Shown: positions 15,779-23,834 of the stretch, in pieces | Layout: every line of letters begins with the position of its first letter | How positions within the stretch are numbered: position 1 is the stretch's first letter | Source of the DNA: Firm-04 sp045591925 | Lineage (GTDB): Bacteria > Bacillota > Clostridia > Oscillospirales > Ruminococcaceae | DNA: 64,000 nucleotides | Direction of reading: 5' to 3' | Assembly (NCBI GenBank): GCA_045591925.1 | Contig: JAZNTW010000036.1 | Span: 44,132 to 108,131 of the forward strand | Program-made: the position numbers and the translations under genes | Notes under the pieces: generated by a model | Database searches by the model: none | Told to the model about the DNA's origin: nothing | The model's input: the letters and a program-made list of their open reading frames with translations, nothing else

Positions 15779-16609
15779 TCAATTCAGCTTATGAATCTCC
15801 GAAATCGCCTGTCTGACAAGCTGCTCAAACTGCGGTGCAGCCTGATCGCCAGCCTCCTTGACCTCCTCATGCGTCAGCGGATGCGGCGAGATGCCGGCTG
15901 CAAGATTGCTGATGCACGAGACACCGCAGATTTCCATGCCGCAGTGCCGCGCAGCAATCGCTTCAATCGCTGTACTCATGCCAACCGCGTCCGCACCGAG
16001 CATCCGGAACATCCGGATTTCTGCCGGTGATTCGTAGGCAGGGCCTGCCGTCTGGACATAAACGCCCTCTTTCAGCGGAATATCCGCATTGACCGCTATT
16101 TTACGAATGATTTGATTCAGTCGTTTGCTGTAAATCTCGCTCATATCCGGAAAACGCACGCCAAGCTCGTCAAGATTTGCACCGCGCAGCGGCGAGGATA
16201 CAAAGCTCGAAATCTGGTCGGTAATCAGCATAAATTCGCCAGCGCGCATACCTGCCTGAATGCCGCCTGCCGCGTTCGTCAAAAAGAGCGTCTTTGCACC
16301 GAGCATACGCAGCAGCCGAATCGGCAGAACCGCCTCCTGCGGCGTATAGCCCTCGTACATATGCACTCTCCCCTGCATCACGGCAACCGGTACGCCGTCA
16401 CAGTAACCGAACACGAACCGTCCGGCGTGACCTGCAACCGTTGAGACCGGAAAATTCGGGATATCGGAATAAGCGAGCGTTTCTTTGACATCAATTTTAT
16501 CCGCAAAGCCGCCGAGGCCGGAGCCAAGCACCAATGCAATCTCCGGCTGAAACAAAATCCGCGCTTTTACATAATCGTAACAAGCTGTAAGCTGCTCCTG
16601 AACCGTCAT
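15779..16609 (-). CDS. punA: Purine nucleoside phosphorylase
   Basis: Phosphorolyses guanosine/inosine-type nucleosides. The 276-residue trimeric-type enzyme shows LVLGSGLGGFAD (phosphate loop), VAGHAGRFVFG, MQGRVHMYEGY, LTNAAGGIQAG, the base-binding AGPAYESPAEIRM and GADAVGMSTAIEAI. The ATG at 16609 has GAGGAGAAT upstream; an earlier in-frame ATG at 16627 lies before that site and is rejected. It follows the coiled-coil gene by 14 bases. In context it may handle inosine or adenosine derived from homocysteine hydrolysis by AhcY. Confidence 0.92.
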   Translation of the reverse strand: MTVQEQLTACYDYVKARILFQPEIALVLGSGLGGFADKIDVKETLAYSDIPNFPVSTVAGHAGRFVFGYCDGVPVAVMQGRVHMYEGYTPQEAVLPIRLLRMLGAKTLFLTNAAGGIQAGMRAGEFMLITDQISSFVSSPLRGANLDELGVRFPDMSEIYSKRLNQIIRKIAVNADIPLKEGVYVQTAGPAYESPAEIRMFRMLGADAVGMSTAIEAIAARHCGMEICGVSCISNLAAGISPHPLTHEEVKEAGDQAAPQFEQLVRQAISEIHKLN

Positions 16610-16623
16610 GCTGCATTCTCCTC

Positions 16624-17259
16624 TCATGTTTCAATGACCGGATCCGGATTTTCGACCGGCACATCCGGCAGAATCTTATAATCTGCTTCGGGATTTTCAA
16701 ATACGGAAACCTCCGGATTCTCAAACGCACCCTCCGGATTTTCCGGTACTGCGTCGATGCCCTCAATCTTACCGGTGGGATTTTCCGGCACAGCGTCCAT
16801 CCCCTCAATTTTGCAAGTGGGATTTTCCGGTACTGCGCTCGGATTCTCAATGACAAGATTATGCTGCCGCAAACCGTTCTCCACCTGCTGCACGCTCTCG
16901 GTCAGCTTGCGGTGGAGCCGGTCGCCGTGATAGCCGATCAGATTGATGCTGCGCTCCAGCGTCAGTTGGAGTGCATCCGCGGTTTCATTCAGCTTTGCAA
17001 TCACTGCATCATTGTTCGTATCCGGCGAAAGATGCGTGCCGATCTGGCGCTCCATTGCGCTGATCTGCTTGCCCATCGTATCCAGATTTTCGGTCAGCAG
17101 CTTGAGCTGCGCCGTCTGCATATTCACAAGTGTATCCGAGGTATCGTTCATTTTTTTCACCATATATGCGGAATATCGCTCAACCTTGCCGTCAAGCGCG
17201 TCGAGCTTCTGATCCATTTTGTTCAGAAAATCTGCCAGTGCATTTGCTGCTTCACCCAT
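16624..17259 (-). CDS. Coiled-coil protein with C-terminal PENP repeats
   Basis: A 211-residue protein. Residues 1-130 look helical and coiled-coil (LNKMDQKLDALDGKVERYS, TAQLKLLTENLDTMGKQI). The C-terminal 75 residues are acidic and repetitive: a 14-residue unit VPENPTGKIEGIDA occurs twice with slight change and then degrades into shorter ENP repeats (FENPE, VENPD). The repeat is visible in DNA as a 42-base tandem unit around 16745-16840. AAGGAGG precedes the ATG at 17259. No function recognised; it lies between ahcY and punA, 36 bases downstream of ahcY. Confidence 0.7.
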   Translation of the reverse strand: MGEAANALADFLNKMDQKLDALDGKVERYSAYMVKKMNDTSDTLVNMQTAQLKLLTENLDTMGKQISAMERQIGTHLSPDTNNDAVIAKLNETADALQLTLERSINLIGYHGDRLHRKLTESVQQVENGLRQHNLVIENPSAVPENPTCKIEGMDAVPENPTGKIEGIDAVPENPEGAFENPEVSVFENPEADYKILPDVPVENPDPVIET

Positions 17260-17295
17260 GATTAAATCCTCCTTTTTGTCCGGTGCGGCTTTGAT

Positions 17296-18546
17296 TCAGT
17301 CCGCTTCTGTACCATATAAATATTCACGCTGTGCATCGGTCAGCACATCAATTTCGATGTCCATGCTTTGCAACTTTCTCTGCGCAACCGCCTCGTCAAC
17401 CGCACGCGGCACGTTATTGAGCATACTGTCAATCTTTGTACGATTGCGGATCAGCCACTCCGCGCTGAGTGCCTGAATGGCAAAGCTCATATCCATAATC
17501 TCCGCAGGATGTCCGTCACCTGCCGCAAGATTGACCAGTCTGCCCTCGGCAATTACGTAAATCGTCACACCGTTCGGCAGCGTATAGCCCATGATATTAT
17601 TGCGCGCCTCAAAGGTTTTGACTGCGAGCTTGCGCAAGCCTGCCATGTCCACCTCAACGTCAAAATGTCCGGCATTGCAGAGAATCGCGCCCTCGTGCAT
17701 GGCAAGAAAGCTCTTTTCGGTAATGACATGGCTGCATCCGGTCACCGTGACAAAGAAATCACCGATTTTTGCGGCGTCCTCCATTTTCATGACGGTAAAG
17801 CCGTCCATGACCGCTTCAATCGCCTTGATCGGATCAACCTCTGTGACAATGACCTTTGCGCCGAGTCCCTTTGCACGCATTGCCGCACCCTTGCCGCACC
17901 AGCCATAGCCTGCGATGACAACGGTTTTTCCTGCGACAATCAGATTGGTCGTGCGGTTGATGCCGTCCCAGACCGACTGACCCGTGCCGTAGCGATTGTC
18001 AAACAGATGCTTGCAGTCCGCATCGTTGACGAGCATCATCGGGAATTTCAGCTCACCAGCCTTTGCCATGGCTTTCAGGCGCAGGATACCGGTCGTGGTC
18101 TCCTCGCAGCCGCCGATGACGTTATCCAGATATTCCGGATATTCCTTATGAATCAGCGTGACCAGATCGCCGCCGTCATCAATGATAAAATGCGGCTTTG
18201 CCTCGATCACGCGGCGCGTATGGGCTTCATATTCCTCCGGCGTTGTGCCGTGCCATGCGTAAACGTTCAAGCCACCGTGCACAAGCGCCGCAGCGACATC
18301 ATCCTGCGTGGAAAGCGGATTAGATCCTGTGATATACATTTCCGCACCGCCTGCCGCCATCACGCGGCACAGATACGCCGTTTTCGCTTCCAGATGAATC
18401 GAGAGTGCAATACGCTTGCCGGCAAACGGCTTTGTCTTTGCAAAATCCTCCTCAATACTCCGCAGAAGCGGCATATTGCTCTTTACCCACTGAATTTTCT
18501 GTTCGCCGCTTTCCCAGAGCGACAGATCGCGGATCTCACTGTTCAT
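17296..18546 (-). CDS. ahcY: Adenosylhomocysteinase
   Basis: Hydrolyses S-adenosylhomocysteine to homocysteine and adenosine with a bound NAD. The 416-residue protein contains the substrate region (LSIHLEAKTAYLCRVM, ITGSNPLSTQDDVAAAL), VIGGCEETTTGILRLKAM, the NAD-binding VVIAGYGWCGKGAAMRAKG and the GCSHVITEKSFLAMHEGAIL segment. It lacks the long insert of plant/proteobacterial forms and ends without the extended C-terminal KxxxYR tail, as in archaeal-like forms. The ATG at 18546 is spaced 10 bases from AAAGGAG; a TTG two codons upstream is too close to the site. First gene of the SAH/purine cluster. Confidence 0.92.
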   Translation of the reverse strand: MNSEIRDLSLWESGEQKIQWVKSNMPLLRSIEEDFAKTKPFAGKRIALSIHLEAKTAYLCRVMAAGGAEMYITGSNPLSTQDDVAAALVHGGLNVYAWHGTTPEEYEAHTRRVIEAKPHFIIDDGGDLVTLIHKEYPEYLDNVIGGCEETTTGILRLKAMAKAGELKFPMMLVNDADCKHLFDNRYGTGQSVWDGINRTTNLIVAGKTVVIAGYGWCGKGAAMRAKGLGAKVIVTEVDPIKAIEAVMDGFTVMKMEDAAKIGDFFVTVTGCSHVITEKSFLAMHEGAILCNAGHFDVEVDMAGLRKLAVKTFEARNNIMGYTLPNGVTIYVIAEGRLVNLAAGDGHPAEIMDMSFAIQALSAEWLIRNRTKIDSMLNNVPRAVDEAVAQRKLQSMDIEIDVLTDAQREYLYGTEAD

Positions 18547-18581
18547 ATTCAATCTTCTCCTTTATCATATTATTCTGTCAA

Positions 18582-19059
18582 TCAGGCTTGCTCATTCAGA
18601 CGCAGCATATCATCGCTGTATGCCTTGGACGGAAGCACCGTATAGTGACCGGCAAACAGCTCACTGCAAATCTGTAATTCGAGTGTCTGCCTGTGTATCA
18701 GATGCTCGATCAGGGCATCCGCGCCGCTGACGCCGTGCGCCTTTGCATAGGGGGGATCGTCAAAAAAGTCACAGAGCATCGAAAACCAGATCTCCTGACC
18801 GGATTCATCAACCCGTTGTATAGCAGATCACACGCTTTCCCTGCTCGGTAATTGTATTCGCTTCGATCTGCGGCAAAAGCTCCGGATACTTTGTACAGAC
18901 AGCCTGATACTGCAATTCGTCGGTATAGGCGAACCACGCAAGCTCCACCGGAGAATAATCTCCCTCGCGAAGCAGCGTACATCCACTGTACCGTTCGGAA
19001 AGTTTCTGCACCAGTGTTGATTTTCCGCTACCCTGCAGCACCTCTGCAAACCAGTTCAT
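18582..19059 (-). pseudogene. Broken P-loop nucleotide-binding gene
   Basis: Starting at the ATG 19059 (GGAG site upstream) the frame reads MNWFAEVLQGSGKSTLVQKL with a Walker A motif and continues through GKRVICYTTG to a stop at 18808. A different frame then continues as ESGQEIWFSMLCDFFDDPPYAKAHG to LRLNEQA, stopping at 18582. The two pieces look like the N- and C-terminal parts of one kinase- or ATPase-like protein with a missing middle and a frame change at the junction. It has its own promoter at 19091-19119. Confidence 0.65.
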
Positions 19060-19090
19060 ATCGCACGCTCCTTTCGCCAGTTCTATTTCT

Positions 19091-19119
19091 ATTTTACCAT
19101 ATATTGCAATAAAATGCAA
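19091..19119 (-). promoter_or_regulatory. Sigma-A promoter of the broken P-loop gene
   Basis: Minus-strand TTGCAT (19114-19119), 17-base spacer, TAAAAT (19091-19096). It remains intact although the gene is broken. Confidence 0.65.
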
Positions 19120-19217
19120 CGGATAACAGAAAAAAACTGACCATGCAGAACGCTCAGACCGATTTTTCAGAAGTTTCCGCACTTTTGCGTGACCTGCCTG
19201 CATTTTTTGATTACTAC

Positions 19218-19246
19218 TTGACGAATCCGTGATTTTGTAGTAAAAT
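19218..19246 (+). promoter_or_regulatory. Sigma-A promoter of pncB
   Basis: TTGACG (19218-19223), 17-base spacer, TAAAAT (19241-19246). The leader of about 100 bases to the ATG at 19356 contains GC-rich repeats (TCGGTGGGGG...CCCGACCGG, 19271-19300) that could fold, but no known riboswitch class is recognised. Confidence 0.7.
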
Positions 19247-19355
19247 GTAGAAAGGGTATCAGTACATTTTTTCGGTGGGGGCAATGTTCCCGACCGGCAA
19301 AGGTCTGCTCAGACAGACATCAATATTGTTTCAAAAACGGAATGAGGTTTTGATT

Positions 19356-20837
19356 ATGAATCCTGCACAAATGGAACATTCCTCTTTATTTGGCTCCAGA
19401 AATCTGACCATGCTGGTCGATTTTTATGAGCTGACCATGGCAAACGGCTTCCTTGAAAACGGACTTGGCGAAGTCACCGCCTGCTTTGACCTGTTCTTCC
19501 GCAGAATCCCCGACCACGGCGGCTATGCGATCATGGCAGGTCTCGAACAGGCGATCGAATATCTCAAAAATCTGTGCTTTACGGATTCCGATATCCAATA
19601 TCTGCGTGAAAAAAATATGTTCTCCGAAGCGTTCCTCAATTATCTTGCAGATTTTAAGTTTTCCTGCGATGTCTGGGCGATTCCCGAGGGTACGCCGGTC
19701 TTTCCGCATGAGCCGCTTCTGACGGTGCGCGGTCCTGCCATTCAGGCGCAGTTTGTCGAAACCATGCTGCTCCTTTTGATCAATCATCAATCGCTGATTG
19801 CAACAAAGGCAAGCAGAATCGTCCGCGCCGCAGACGGCAGAACGGTCATGGAATTCGGCTCACGCAGAGCACAGGGCAGCGATGGCGCGCTCTATGGCGC
19901 AAGAGCCTCGTATATTGCCGGCATTGACGGGACTGCCTGTACAATCTGCGACAGAGAATTCGGCGTTCCGGCACTCGGCACAATGGCGCATAGCTGGGTA
20001 CAGCTCTTCCCAACAGAGCTTGACGCGTTCCGCGCCTATGCAAAGGTCTATCCGGATAACTGCACGCTGCTGGTCGATACCTACCATGTCCTCAAATCCG
20101 GTGTTCCGAACGCAATCACCGTGTTTCAGGAATTGAAAGCCCAAGGTCAAACGCCGAAGGCAATCCGCATCGACAGCGGCGATATCGCCTATCTTTCCAA
20201 AAAAGCACGCGTTCTGCTCGATGATGCAGGGCTTTCCGAAGTCAAAATCATTGCGTCCAATTCGCTGGATGAATATTTGATTCGCGATTTGCTCGTGCAG
20301 GGTGCGCAGCTTGACAGCTTCGGCGTTGGTGAACGACTCGTGACCTCGCGCTCCGAACCGGTCTTTGACGGCGTATATAAGCTCGTTGCCGCCGGTTCTC
20401 CGTCTGCGCCCGATGTGATGGCACCGCGCATCAAACTCTCGGAAAATGTATCCAAAATTACAAATCCCGGCTTCAAGACCCCGTGGCGGCTCTTTGATAC
20501 CGAAACCGGCATGGCAATCGCGGACGTCATCACGCTTGCGGATGAAACCATCGACGATTCCCAGCCCTACGTGATTTTTGATCCCGAATTTACCTATAAG
20601 CGCAAAACTCTCACGAATTTCCGTGCAGTCAAGCTCCATGTGCCGATTTTCCTGAACGGCAAATGCGTCTATGAATCGCCCGCAATCAATACCGTGCGCG
20701 ATTACTGCAAAACGCAGCTTGATACGATCTGGGATGAAGTCAAGCGCTTTGAAAATCCACACGCCTACTATGTCGATCTCTCGGAGCCGCTTTGGAAGCT
20801 CAAGCGTGAGATGCTCGACCACTATTATGCAGTATAA
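19356..20837 (+). CDS. pncB: Nicotinate phosphoribosyltransferase
   Basis: Joins nicotinate to PRPP in NAD salvage. The 493-residue protein starts LTMLVDFYELTMANGFLENG, then FDLFFRRIPDHGGYAIMAG, FGSRRAQGSDGALYGARAS (PRPP-related region) and TMAHSWVQLF carrying the conserved His. The C-terminal region with RIDSGDIAYLSKKAR and IIASNSLDEYLI completes the barrel. The frame is open upstream of 19356 but the ATG there has GAGG eight bases before it. It begins a run of close plus-strand genes; the next gene starts 25 bases after its stop. Confidence 0.93.
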   Translation: MNPAQMEHSSLFGSRNLTMLVDFYELTMANGFLENGLGEVTACFDLFFRRIPDHGGYAIMAGLEQAIEYLKNLCFTDSDIQYLREKNMFSEAFLNYLADFKFSCDVWAIPEGTPVFPHEPLLTVRGPAIQAQFVETMLLLLINHQSLIATKASRIVRAADGRTVMEFGSRRAQGSDGALYGARASYIAGIDGTACTICDREFGVPALGTMAHSWVQLFPTELDAFRAYAKVYPDNCTLLVDTYHVLKSGVPNAITVFQELKAQGQTPKAIRIDSGDIAYLSKKARVLLDDAGLSEVKIIASNSLDEYLIRDLLVQGAQLDSFGVGERLVTSRSEPVFDGVYKLVAAGSPSAPDVMAPRIKLSENVSKITNPGFKTPWRLFDTETGMAIADVITLADETIDDSQPYVIFDPEFTYKRKTLTNFRAVKLHVPIFLNGKCVYESPAINTVRDYCKTQLDTIWDEVKRFENPHAYYVDLSEPLWKLKREMLDHYYAV

Positions 20838-20861
20838 TCACCAAATGAAAGGATATACCAG

Positions 20862-22304
20862 ATGAATTTTCCAATCCGGCGCATTCATATGGGACCGGCA
20901 CGCTGTGCTGCCGATCTGACCGATGGCAGCGAACGTGGCGAATATGTTCCGCAGGACTATATTCTGCAAACGCTTGGCAGACCGATGCGCTCCGTCAATC
21001 TGATGTATTGCTATTATCCGCTGGACGAAACCTTTCCGCTGCGCGCGCGTGATGCGTTTGCAGACAGGGAAATCAAAAGCCAGTGGGATACCCCCTATGA
21101 GGATTATTTCCCCTATACCGGCGGACTCGTCGGTGGCAGAGATGGCGCTGTGTTTCAGCAGATGCAGGATATCCGCCGTCACGGGCAGGATGTCACGCTG
21201 ACGCTTGTGATTGACCCCAATACGCCCGATGAGCATCTTGTCGCAATCGCAGAGGATTTAAAGCCCTATGGCAGACTGCTCCTGCGCATCAACCATGAGG
21301 CAACCGGAGACTGGTTCGCGTTCAACAAGCGCGCAGATTACGCACAAATCGCACAGTTCTTCGTCCGCGCCTCCGATATCATCCGCACCCACGCGCCGAA
21401 TGTGCAGATCATCGCCTGCATCGGCGGCATCGAGGATCCCGATTCCGATACGATGGTCAAGGAGGAGGAATTCACCTGCACCGTTCATGCGGCTGATATC
21501 TGGTCGGTCGATAAATATATGGCGCTGCACTGGGGCTGGCCCTATGATCTTGCCGAAAAAGGCGGCATTACGCACAATCGGCACAGCTATAAGGATGTGT
21601 ATGACCTCACCAAGCGCTCGTTCCGCCGCTTCACTGAGCTGAGCAACGGCGAAACCAAGCCGATGGTCATGAGCGAATTCAATGCCGACGGCGATGTCAC
21701 GGGTCCTTATGAGCAATGCGATATGGTGGACGGCTTCTTCCGGCTCGTCAAGGATGACCCGGAAGACTGGCTCAAAGCCATCAACTTCTACCAGTTCCGC
21801 GACCGCGGCAGACTCGGTCTCGAAATCGAAGACCCCAATCACCCCGAAACCGGTATTCCGCAGCCCGTCATGCAGACATTTAAAAAATGGATTCAGGATC
21901 CGCTGTTTTTGCCGGAAATCATCGAATGCGGCGATATCACATTGCCTGTTACGCTACGCTGGGGCAATTCTGAGGACGCAGAGGGGCTTGCTGTTCCGGT
22001 CAGACTCACAAAGCATCCGCATTTCTTTGAGCTGTATTTCCACGATAACAATAACTATATGATTGAATGTCACGGAAAATGGTTCTACAAAGCGCCCGAT
22101 ACCAAATGTATCGACCTGATGCCGGCGTTCTTCTCACAGCGTATCACCGAACCGCTTGATCTCACACTGAAAATCTTCGCGCCGCCGGCTTCCGGTATGA
22201 ACGATCTGGAATGTCCGGACGGGCTGATGAACAGCTATACAACCATCACCGCACTGCCTGATATACGTCTTGCGTATGCACCCGTGGAGCCTGCCCGTGA
22301 ATAA
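20862..22304 (+). CDS. Putative cytoplasmic TIM-barrel glycoside hydrolase (clan A-like)
   Basis: A 480-residue protein without signal peptide. The LLLRINHEATGDWF segment (Glu near residue 147) resembles the acid/base motif of GH26/clan A enzymes, and PMVMSEFNADG (Glu near 272) resembles a nucleophile strand, at suitable spacing. A C-terminal domain of about 120 residues (from SEDAEGLAVPVRL) is beta-rich. The exact family is uncertain and the catalytic reading is inference. AAAGGAT precedes the ATG. The next gene starts inside its last codons, so the two are translationally coupled. Confidence 0.6.
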   Translation: MNFPIRRIHMGPARCAADLTDGSERGEYVPQDYILQTLGRPMRSVNLMYCYYPLDETFPLRARDAFADREIKSQWDTPYEDYFPYTGGLVGGRDGAVFQQMQDIRRHGQDVTLTLVIDPNTPDEHLVAIAEDLKPYGRLLLRINHEATGDWFAFNKRADYAQIAQFFVRASDIIRTHAPNVQIIACIGGIEDPDSDTMVKEEEFTCTVHAADIWSVDKYMALHWGWPYDLAEKGGITHNRHSYKDVYDLTKRSFRRFTELSNGETKPMVMSEFNADGDVTGPYEQCDMVDGFFRLVKDDPEDWLKAINFYQFRDRGRLGLEIEDPNHPETGIPQPVMQTFKKWIQDPLFLPEIIECGDITLPVTLRWGNSEDAEGLAVPVRLTKHPHFFELYFHDNNNYMIECHGKWFYKAPDTKCIDLMPAFFSQRITEPLDLTLKIFAPPASGMNDLECPDGLMNSYTTITALPDIRLAYAPVEPARE

Positions 22305-23136
22305 GATTTTATATGTAACCGATCTGGACGGAACGCTCTTGCAGCCCGATGTCACGATTTCCGATGAAAGCGCAGATATCCTCAGGACTTTGCTGGAAAA
22401 CGGACTTCCGCTGACTGTCGCAACCGCACGCACGAGCTTTTCTGTCATGCCGATTTTGCGCGGCTTGCCGTTTCGGCTGCCGCTGATTCTGCAAAACGGC
22501 GCTGTCCTGCACGACCCGTCAGCAGACCGCATCGTTTCTGCGGCGGCAATCCCACAGGACGCCTATCTGCACGTTTTGCAGATTTATCAGGCATACGGCT
22601 TCAACGGCTTTGTATTCTGCGTGCCGGACGACCATCTGCGCTGCTGCTATACCGAACTCACAACGCCGCATATGCGCAAATATTACAGCGAACGCCGCGA
22701 CCGCTATGACAAGCCGTTTGATCAGGTGGAGCAGCTTTCCATACTCGCTGACCGCAATCCGGTTTATCTCTCGCTCAATGCGCCAAAGCCGATGCTTGAC
22801 CCGGTCTATGACGCACTGCAGGCGGTCAACGGCATTTCCATCGCGTATTATCAGGATGTCTACGAGCCGGATATCTGGTATCTGGAGGTTTCCTCGCCGG
22901 AAGCGTCCAAATATCACGGCATCCAGAAGCTCAAAGCTCTGACAGGTGCCGAAACCGTCATCGGCTTCGGTGATAATCTCAATGATCTTCCTCTGTTCAA
23001 GGCCTGCGATGTCAAAATTGCAGTCGAAAATGCCGCGGAGCAGCTCAAATCGCTTGCCGATCTCGTCATCGGTAAAAATACCGAGCACGCCGTTGCGCAT
23101 TATCTGCAAACGCATTATCAAGGAGGTTCAATATGA
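22297..23136 (+). CDS. Cof-type HAD-superfamily phosphatase
   Basis: A 279-residue Cof/IIB HAD hydrolase: motif I VTDLDGTLLQPD, motif II in LTVATARTSFS, the cap, and motif III/IV in VIGFGDNLNDLPLF. Such enzymes dephosphorylate sugar phosphates or flavin/coenzyme phosphates. The best start is the GTG at 22297, seven bases after GTGGAG, giving an eight-base overlap with the preceding glycosidase-like gene; the ATG at 22270 lacks a site. The next gene overlaps its stop as ATGA. The coupling suggests it acts on a product of the upstream sugar enzyme, but the substrate is not shown. Confidence 0.85.
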   Translation: MNKILYVTDLDGTLLQPDVTISDESADILRTLLENGLPLTVATARTSFSVMPILRGLPFRLPLILQNGAVLHDPSADRIVSAAAIPQDAYLHVLQIYQAYGFNGFVFCVPDDHLRCCYTELTTPHMRKYYSERRDRYDKPFDQVEQLSILADRNPVYLSLNAPKPMLDPVYDALQAVNGISIAYYQDVYEPDIWYLEVSSPEASKYHGIQKLKALTGAETVIGFGDNLNDLPLFKACDVKIAVENAAEQLKSLADLVIGKNTEHAVAHYLQTHYQGGSI

Positions 23137-23792
23137 AGCAAACACGATTGGCTGCGCTCGCTCTGAGCTGTATGCTGCTTTGCTGCGGCTGCGGCAATTC
23201 AAACGATACAGCCGCAACTGCAAATCAGGACGCGCAAAGCACCGAATCTTCCGCCACAATCATAACGGACGCCAATGCTGAAACAACAGCGGAATCCGTT
23301 GCTGAGACTACCACACCGCCCCCAGTCGAATCCACAACGGAAACGACACCGGAAACCACCGCGGAGGTCATAACGGAGCCGGCTGCCGATGTTGCTGAGC
23401 CGATTCAAAGCTCACAGCCGATGATCGAGGTATCGCCCTATCAAACCGTAATGATTCAGGGCAGCTTTACTGCAACCGTCCGCGCACTGATGCCGGATTA
23501 TGTCACCGATGGTTCAACCGTAAACTCTGCGGTATTGCAGCTCTTTCAGGATGGCCCGTTCTTTACCAGACTGACACCCGAAATCTGTGCGCAGCTTACG
23601 GTCGGTGAAACCTATACGTTCCTAGTCAAAGAGCAGGAAATCAATGCCCCTAAGACCAATCTCGGAGATAACAATTATCTTTCATCCGACCAAATTCGCG
23701 CACGCTGGGTGGAAATTGACAGCGTCCGCGCACCGCAGGAGGATGAAATCGGGCTTGATTGCTGGAACGTCACCTATTCAATCGTATCATAA
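23133..23792 (+). CDS. Secreted lipoprotein with Thr/Glu-rich linker
   Basis: A 219-residue protein with a lipoprotein signal (ALSCMLLCCGCGNSND, lipobox LCCGC), a Thr/Glu/Ser-rich low-complexity linker at about residues 30-95, and a C-terminal beta-type domain of about 120 residues (VMIQGSFTATVRALMP, LTVGETYTFLVKEQEI). AAGGAGG precedes the ATG. No specific function recognised. Anchored outside the membrane by inference from the lipobox. Confidence 0.75.
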   Translation: MKQTRLAALALSCMLLCCGCGNSNDTAATANQDAQSTESSATIITDANAETTAESVAETTTPPPVESTTETTPETTAEVITEPAADVAEPIQSSQPMIEVSPYQTVMIQGSFTATVRALMPDYVTDGSTVNSAVLQLFQDGPFFTRLTPEICAQLTVGETYTFLVKEQEINAPKTNLGDNNYLSSDQIRARWVEIDSVRAPQEDEIGLDCWNVTYSIVS

Positions 23793-23834
23793 AACGGTTC
23801 TGATTCAGAAACCGATGATAAAAGGAGAATATTC

